Origin: Chrysomallon squamiferum
Lineage: Eukaryota > Mollusca > Gastropoda > Neomphalida > Peltospiridae
DNA: 35,000 nucleotides
Reading direction: 5' to 3'
NCBI GenBank assembly: GCA_012295275.1
Contig: CM022673.1
Coordinates: forward strand, 11,855,788-11,890,787
The notes under the pieces are model-generated. The model worked only from the letters and a program-made list of their open reading frames with translations, was not told the origin of the DNA and ran no database searches. The position numbers were made by a program, and so were the translations under genes. Positions 23,968-35,000 of the stretch are shown here, piece by piece. The first letter of the stretch is position 1. Every line of letters starts with the position of its first letter.

Positions 23968-26217
23968 CGTTGTTTGTTACAAAAAGAAAAGAGAAAATAG
24001 AAAAAAGAAATGTCAATAATTAGTTCTGAATAACAAATAAACAAACAAACACCCCACCCCGAAAGTATATATATATATATATATAAAAAAAAAAAAAAAT
24101 AAATAAATAAATATATAAATAAAATCAAGATAAATTAAAATAAAATGAAATAAAACAACCGAACAATTTTCGGGGAATAATATTTGTACAACAGATCTCA
24201 AAAAAAAAAAAAAAAATTATAAAAATGATCTGATATGTAAAAGAATTCAGTTTATAGATTCTTTTTGTCGCTCGTCTTTTTGAAACGAATTTCTAAATAA
24301 GTTAAATTTTTAATGTGTTGTCTTTTCCGACCTATATTTTATAAAATCAAAAATGTTTGATGTAACTAAAATCTGTTTAACGCTGTAACAACAATAACAA
24401 CAAAATAAGACTAGAGTTAACGTAGATAAAAAAATTAAAAGAAATAAAATATATGTAAATGAATACTACTACTAATGCTACTACAATACTACTACTACTA
24501 CAATACTACTACTGCTACTACTACTACGTCTATTACTACTACTATAATACTACTACAACTACTGCTACTATCACTACTACTACTAGTACTAATAATAACA
24601 GCAATAATATTGATGATGATGATAAAATGAGGATGCTTATTACAAAAAAAAAAAAAAACAACACCATGCAACCAACCTAAATCCGTTTATACTAATTTTT
24701 ACAACAAACAAAAGATTAATTTTATTATGCTGTTGAATTTAACCTATATAAAGTGAATATTGTGTATTTTTGCAACAATTGTCAATTAATATATCCACAT
24801 TTATATTTTATTTTAATATTTATAAAACTGACCATCATTGATATAATTCAATGTGACGCTTAGAACATTATATTGCGTAGGTGTTATCTAAATAAAATAT
24901 CGCTAATTTCATATTTATTTTAAATCTTTATATTTATATATCTGTCGCTGTTACTGATGTATGTATGTTTAGTTTGTATGTATATTTATTTGGCAATAAA
25001 CCCATACATTCAATGACTTTGGTAACTGGTTTTTGATAATTTTTGGAAAACCTTAAATGTGCACTATGTATTTGTATATATCTAAGATAAATAATTAATA
25101 TATATATATATATCATAAATATTAGATATATCTTATAAAATATATCTTATAAAATAGTATTATATTTCACATCATATGCTTTGTCTATGTATTAAAATAG
25201 ATCTGTTATATCTGTTATAAATGATTACACATTTGTTGTACACTTCAAATCAGTTAATGTGTAATTATCAAATGTATTAGCTAGACTTTTATTTATTACC
25301 TAGACTTTAATTGTGTGTAAATAAATAGCTAAGAATATGTGTATGTACGTATGTATTCGATCTACGCTGTTGGAACGGTAAATTACGTAATGACCACAGC
25401 TAGCTGTATTGATCTTGCTGACCCACAGTTCTTCAGAGGAAAGTTTTTATTATTGAACATCAGCCCAGAGCATTCTAATGTCCATACGCACGTATATGTG
25501 TTAGTTTTTATGTGAATATATTCAAATAATATATTTCATGTGTAAGTGTTAACCAAGAAAGAAAGAAAAAAAATCTAGAATATACACATTTGTTAAGCCG
25601 TTACAATGTACGACTTCAAAACGAAGATTATTTTCTGAGGGTTTGAAATTTATAAATCAACAAACATTATCTGAGCGTAAGAGAAAACGAAAGGCTATTT
25701 TTAACAATGAGCTTGCGTGTTGCCGAAGAAAGCCGAAGAAAACCGATAACGAATGTACCTTAACTCTGTTGTCAAAGAGTTATCGGTGACGTTTATCTCC
25801 CTTTACAACGTCAAGATTTTTCTGTAAGAACAAAAACAGTGCCGATATCGACAATCTTCTGATACCGCTTCCAGTACACGATTTCTTCATTTAGAGAAAT
25901 TAATAGTATTTTCAGCTGTAATCTTTTAATCATAGAAACGGCGATAAAAGTATTTGTTGTCTTTTATCATGTAATGCGACTGAAACTGGGTTATATGGAT
26001 TTATTCTGTAGGTGCTGAGTTCAAATCCTGTTATTGGTATTAATGGAAATTACGCATTGCAGAAAAATGTTGGCTAAATTCGCATGTCATTTATGCGTCT
26101 CTGTATGTATGTATTTATCTTCTGTCTGTCTGTCTGTCTGTCTGTGTTTCTGCCTGCCTGGCTGTAGGCCTGTCTATCCATGTATCTATTTATCTGATCG
26201 TCTATCTATCTTTCTAT

Positions 26218-26252
<35 letters not shown>

Positions 26253-26399
26253 TCAAAATAAACAGTGAATAGTTTTTTTTTTTATAAAACCTCTTCTGAA
26301 TTCTGAAATACCAAGATCCGCCCCCTTTTTTTTGTTTTGTTTACATCAGTAAACTATAGCAACATGAAAATAAGCCACACTATACAGTTGATATACATG
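23968..26399. other. Intergenic region between genes 2 and 3
   Basis: ACT triplet array at 24458-24600, AT-rich complex DNA at 24680-26060, CTGT and ATTT arrays at 26118-26255. A small inverted repeat lies at 25742-25787 and a B-box-like word at 26018-26028. No gene seen. Confidence 0.6.
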
Positions 26400-26406
26400 T
26401 ATATAT
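26400..26406 (+). promoter_or_regulatory. Candidate TATA box of gene 3
   Basis: TATATAT 82 nt before ATG 26482, a fitting distance for a short 5' untranslated region. A CRE-like half site (ACGTCA) follows at about 26411. Confidence 0.35.
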
Positions 26407-26481
26407 TGTAACGTCAGCTAGAAGACATTAGTTACTGGTCACACGTCAGGTAAAGAGAAAGCTAGATTTGTTTCAGAAGTA

Positions 26482-30868
<4,387 letters not shown>

Positions 30869-31340
30869 TCTGAGGTTTAGCCAGAACGGGATATTAAGTT
30901 GTACTTTCTACCATGTTAGTTTCAAAATAATTTTATATTCACTGTAAGACAAACAACCTAATATCTGATTATTCTAATAACAATACTACTACTACTACTA
31001 ATGATGATGATGATCATTGTAATGATGATGATGATAATAATAATAATGATAATAATAATGTGTTTATTGGTGGAAGTTCTTACTGGTGAAATTGTATTGT
31101 ATTTTTATTTATTTTTTCGACGTTTATCGTGTAATATATTACTCATATTAGTTTTAACGATGTAAAGTGTACTGCTGATTTATATATCATAATTTGTAGC
31201 GTTATCATTATTTAATCAAGAGCTGCGTCAGGTTTACAATTATATATATATATATATATATAATCAGACACATATACACACACACATACAAAACAAACAC
31301 CCCAAACACTCCACAAACACCATTTGATTTATCTGTTATA

Positions 31341-31380
31341 ATTAACTTCAGACAAATTAATAAACTCCAGTTGTCTCTTT
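31341..31380 (+). repeat. Direct repeat flanking gene 4, left copy
   Basis: Forty nt matching 33770-33809 at 36 of 40 positions in the same orientation. The final 19 nt, from AAACTCCAG on, are identical. A shared word, TAATCAGAC, also precedes both copies. Confidence 0.65.
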
Positions 31381-31741
31381 CATATGCATCACGGAGGAAG
31401 ACATTCTTCATTAAGTAAATACTGTATACAGATTATTAATATAACAAATAAATATATACTTTACTGCATCACCGTTTATTACTTTATCTCAGTTTAGAGG
31501 TTTGCTTAAAGAAATAGGCTTAAATTTTGCGTTATTCAAGTGACAGGATAGATTTCTGTTTTCACACGAAAACAATTAACCGACATTTTTTTTTTTTTAT
31601 GTTTAAAAAACAAACATTGTCAGATGAGCGGATTATACCCAACCAGGGATCGAAGACAAAAGCAACAACAGCAGCAACAACAAAAACAATAAAAATAATA
31701 CATTTTCGAAGTTAGTTTCTTATACAATTGCTTTTTTTTTT

Positions 31742-31747
31742 TTTATT
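31742..31747 (-). promoter_or_regulatory. Possible polyadenylation signal of gene 4
   Basis: TTTATT on the plus strand (AATAAA on the minus) about 210 nt after the stop codon. The window is AT-rich, so chance is likely. Confidence 0.3.
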
Positions 31748-31956
31748 TCTAAGCGAATAACAACTAAACTGTGTAATTTGCAACAAACCGTATTCACTCT
31801 GTATTACGAACGTAAAATGATTTTCATATCTCAGCAGTTCGTAATAACGTAGACTGATGTCGTTGAAACGGGCCATCACAAGAAAATTATTAATACTGAA
31901 ACTGTAGGATCAATCTAAACAGTGTTCGGTGAAAATATTAAATAGTTCTTCCTTGT

Positions 31957-32892
31957 CTAAGGTATTATAAGAAAATGGTTCAATTTTACTCCCTCGTAGT
32001 CCAGTTGAATCTCGTCAATATTGATTGATGAGAAATTGTGGTGACAAACTGAATTGTTTTCAATGTAAATAACGAACTCTTTCTTCTGTATTGACAATCT
32101 GACACTGGAAATTATGGAACATCTGCTTCTAGCTTTCAACTGCTTCCTCCTTTCATAAAAATCCAAGCACGATATCTGGAAAGTACATGTTGACGAAAAC
32201 ACGAATTTAATGTGAAGGTAAAAAATAGTTGTGCTTTCCGTCTTCAGTGTGATGGACAGCCCTTTAGCTGGCGCTGTGTCGTTAATCTTGAAGGTTATTT
32301 TTAGAACGCTGTTGACAGTCAGATGACATTCAAGCTTCCTGCTCCACAGTTTTTGTAAATTTTTAAACTCACTTCTGAAACACCACGTGCTCAGTTCCGT
32401 CCACGAGCCGTTCTTCAGGCAGGTAATGTTGTTTTTCAAGTAACCTTTACAAAACGAGAACGAATTTCTGCACTGGTAGTTTGCCACCGAACCCGGTACG
32501 AGAGAACTGTAAATCATGTCGGCGTTCTCTATTTTACTCGGCTCGCTACAGTTTACGACAATATCTTCAGGAGGACACTTTTCGAAAACGGAAAAACTCA
32601 TTTCAGATTGCAGAACGTCTTGAGAAGTTTTCTTTTGATAACAGATGGCGTCTTTCGGTTCTTCGAACGAGTCGTCAGTTGTTACTATGCGACATGTTTT
32701 TCTGCCCTTGTGAAAATAAACTCGTCTGCACTCAGCATTTGCTGCACACTCCGAGGCGCAAGAAACTGAAGAAAATCTCGAACCATCAGCCAAATTTCGT
32801 TGGTTTGTTTCTTTCGATGCCACAAGAAAAAACCCTGTCATTTGATTAAGTACACATATCAGTAAGAAAATACTGCAATGAAGAAGAGTCAT
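31957..32892 (-). CDS. Gene 4: secreted PAN-like / CCP-like / galectin-like protein, intronless (311 aa)
   Basis: One uninterrupted frame from ATG (CAT at 32890-32892) to TAG (CTA at 31957-31959). Residues 1 to about 25 are a signal peptide. Residues 28-85 look like a PAN/apple-type region (Cys45, 49, 55, 67, 84, with C-A-S-E-C and K-T-C-R-I motifs). Residues 106-171 look like a CCP/Sushi domain (Cys115, 141, 158, 171, N-G-S-W at 161-164, Trp170 before the last Cys; extra Cys106 and Cys148). Residues 185-311 are rich in beta-strand patterns resembling a galectin-type fold: F-Y-L-H-I at 224-228 and a final strand block I-D-E-I-Q-L-D-Y-E. No membrane anchor is seen. Such domains usually bind glycans or proteins outside cells; a recognition role is inference. 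Lack of introns is unlike the three neighbours. The galectin-like call is the least certain. Confidence 0.82.
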   Translation of the reverse strand: MTLLHCSIFLLICVLNQMTGFFLVASKETNQRNLADGSRFSSVSCASECAANAECRRVYFHKGRKTCRIVTTDDSFEEPKDAICYQKKTSQDVLQSEMSFSVFEKCPPEDIVVNCSEPSKIENADMIYSSLVPGSVANYQCRNSFSFCKGYLKNNITCLKNGSWTELSTWCFRSEFKNLQKLWSRKLECHLTVNSVLKITFKINDTAPAKGLSITLKTESTTIFYLHIKFVFSSTCTFQISCLDFYERRKQLKARSRCSIISSVRLSIQKKEFVIYIENNSVCHHNFSSINIDEIQLDYEGVKLNHFLIIP

Positions 32893-32956
32893 TTTTACGA
32901 TAAACGAATTGTCTTTAATTTTGAAAACGACTGTGTTGTCAAGACGTGACTGGAAG

Positions 32957-32963
32957 TATATAT
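32957..32963 (-). promoter_or_regulatory. Candidate TATA box of gene 4
   Basis: The minus strand reads ATATATA about 65 nt before the start codon, a plausible core promoter position. Confidence 0.35.
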
Positions 32964-33657
32964 CTGGTAGATGTGGATGAATAATGTATTTAATAACCTT
33001 TACACTGTCTCAGATTTCTTTAAGCCAATTAACAATGCTTCTTTCTAAACTGACGTTAAGATGATACTAATTCCCTATGACGGATACATTTCGTAATTGT
33101 TACGGAGAAAGTTATTTGTTTTTCTTTTGCAACAGTGTATTTATTATTCATATAACGGTGAAACTGTATCAGCAAAATATCGCAAAACAATCAAAATTTC
33201 ATTTCCACTATGAAATTACAGTACCTTTCCAATTGTTATTTTGCTCTTCTGAGACACCGAAGTAATTATTTATATTGATCATCAATATTGTGTTACAGCT
33301 CACTGTAAAATATCTGTTATTAAATACTTTTTCTTTCTATGTTTTTCCTTTTTTAAATCTGGGAATATTTCAGATATTAATTATAAACGCAGTCCCTGAA
33401 ATCCACATTTCTATGTCAATTCTTTTTTCTTTTTCGTCCTTTATATATATATATTCTATTAGTTTTAAAAATTTAATAAAAAGAACTGGTTGATATCATA
33501 GAAGCAAAATTCCATCAAACCTCAAGACGTCTTTCGAAGCTTGTTATTCTGCATATTTCCGAAGCAGTATAACAATTGGATGGGTAAAATTTTTCGACAG
33601 CCTAATAAATTAATGATATTATTAGATTCTTACTAAATCACTGTTCTTACAAAATAT

Positions 33658-33740
33658 AATTATTTTTTCAACAGGAAGATCAACAAAATCAGACTGATGA
33701 AATGAAATGAATGAATGAATAATATATATAATTAATAAAT
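33658..33740 (+). repeat. 83-nt direct repeat, copy A
   Basis: Matches 33811-33893 at 79 of 83 positions, offset 153 nt. Contains GAAT and AT-rich ends. Confidence 0.8.
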
Positions 33741-33769
33741 ATATATGTAATCAGACCCATGAAGAAAAA

Positions 33770-33809
33770 ATTAACATCATAGAAATTAAGAAACTCCAGT
33801 TGTCTCTTT
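33770..33809 (+). repeat. Direct repeat flanking gene 4, right copy
   Basis: Partner of 31341-31380. It lies between the two members of the 83-nt duplication at 33658-33893. Confidence 0.65.
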
Positions 33810-33810
33810 T

Positions 33811-33893
33811 AATTATTTTTTCGACAGGAAGACCAACAAAATCAGACTCATGCAATGAAATGAATGAATGAATAATATATATAATTAATAAAT
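33811..33893 (+). repeat. 83-nt direct repeat, copy B
   Basis: Partner of 33658-33740, differing by four substitutions. Confidence 0.8.
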
Positions 33894-34546
33894 CACTGAA
33901 TAAAAAAAGAATTAGGAACCGAAGCTGAAAAAAGGAAATATTTTTTAAATGAAGAAAGGTAGGTAAGTAGTGAGGACCTAATCTTTTTTCCTTTTTTTTC
34001 TTGTTTCTGGAGTTTTGTCCCCTTGGCTGTGACCAATGACATTAGCATTCAAATTCTATAGAAATCCGTAAATTTAGAGAAAAAAATGAAGAAGTGAGAA
34101 AAAGCTATGAAACAAAAAGTATGATGATGATGAAAATGACAATAATGATAGTAGTAGTAATAATAAAATAAATCAATAAATCAATAAATAAAGAAACAAA
34201 CAAACAAAAAAATTCCATAAATAAATTATTAAAAAAACGTAACTACTGAGAGAAAAGAAAGTAGAAACAAACAGATAGACAGACAAACAAACAAACATCC
34301 CTCAAACTGAAAAGGTTTACGTAATTTCACGATTATGATTCTTTATGATTAATTAATTAGAGCACGTTAGATTTTATTGAATTTTTATTTTATTTTTGAC
34401 AAAAACATCTGCAACAGTCAGACATTTTGGAGTCATTTCCCGAATTTATCAGTGTGAAATAACAAATTAATCAGTCATATTTTACTGAATGGCGTTTCTT
34501 CTAATACTGGATAATATTTTCGAAAAGAATACGCGCAATAATGAGA

Positions 34547-34609
<63 letters not shown>

Positions 34610-34611
34610 AT
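34547..34611. repeat. AAAT microsatellite
   Basis: About 65 nt of AAAT. Confidence 0.93.
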
Positions 34612-35000
34612 TAATAAATTAATTAATAAATCAGTAAATAATAATTAGGAACGAAAACAATAAAAAGTCAAATAAAATTACGAATGATGAAGATAATTCT
34701 TCAGACTCTAATATCTTATATATTTCTGTTTTATGAATTTAAGAATTACATTTTTTTTATTCTTTCTTTTTGTTTTATATTTAAATTTCTTTTCTTATGA
34801 AAGATAATTACCGTTTCCATTTTCCAAAAGACAGGATCAAATTCGGGCTACTCAGAATATTAAGTTAAAACAAAAACAACAATAACAACAACAAAATAAA
34901 TTAATGAATAAATAAAAATAATAGTAATAAAAATTATTAAAAAAAATCTATTAATAAAAATTATACAGTAAATTAAAGGGAAGATAACTTTATTGGACTT

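Larger units (their letters stand above)
30869..31956. other. Convergent intergenic region between genes 3 and 4
   Basis: ACT/ATG and AAT triplets at 30985-31060, AT at 31241-31261, AC at 31271-31287. A 40-nt segment, 31341-31380, recurs on the far side of gene 4. No gene seen and no clear AATAAA just after gene 3. Confidence 0.55.
32893..35000. other. Repeat-rich right flank
   Basis: Upstream of gene 4. Beyond the direct repeats it holds AAAC (34196-34206, 34286-34296), AAAT and A/T homopolymer tracts. Short frames at 33077-33265 and 33275-33493 have no signal, domain or splice support. Confidence 0.55.

Noticed and set aside
32481-32849. 122-codon plus-strand open frame opposite gene 4
   Set aside because: It is antisense to a well-supported gene and has no signal peptide or domain of its own.

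Overview
The window looks like nuclear DNA of an invertebrate animal. It has multi-exon genes with GT-AG introns, AATAAA polyadenylation signals, secretory signal exons and C-terminal lipid-anchor (GPI-type) exons. It is very AT-rich and crowded with microsatellites: ATT, ATTT, AC, AG, AT and ACT families. This texture and the protein types (PAN plus CCP plus galectin-like; threonine-rich glycoprotein stalks) fit a lophotrochozoan, most likely a mollusc. That assignment is inference, not proof.

Layout. 1-3981: upstream region, mostly simple repeats, with a candidate promoter near 3725-3785. 3982-16015 (+): gene 1, 14 exons, 454 residues, with a signal peptide, four copies of a six-cysteine module, a threonine-rich stalk and a GPI-type tail. 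16016-19605: repeat-rich intergenic DNA. 19606-23963 (+): gene 2, 8 exons, 281 residues, a tandem paralogue with three modules, no stalk and the same kind of tail. 23964-26481: intergenic. 26482-30868 (+): gene 3, 4 exons, with a signal peptide, a large Thr/Ser/Asn/Lys repeat exon and a GPI-type tail. Its big exon carries two frameshifts whose net loss is 3 nt. 30869-31956: intergenic. 31957-32892 (-): gene 4, an intronless 311-residue secreted protein with PAN-like, CCP/Sushi-like and galectin-like regions. 32893-35000: repeat-rich, no gene seen.

The most interesting signal is the module shared by genes 1 and 2: C-x6-C-x(11-18)-C-x8-C-x(7-11)-C-x(22-26)-C. Each copy is built from two exons, with a phase-2 intron in the codon right after the third cysteine and phase-1 introns between copies. 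I do not recognise it as a named family. Signal, stalk and anchor exons also have phase-1 boundaries, so the locus behaves like a cassette system for building cell-surface glycoproteins. Gene 3 shares the signal and anchor frame but has a mucin-like repeat in place of modules. With the lectin-like gene 4 next door, the locus could make a surface glycocalyx or recognition layer. That joint role is inference.

All exon models were read by hand from open frames, splice consensus and comparison of genes 1 and 2. No database search was possible.
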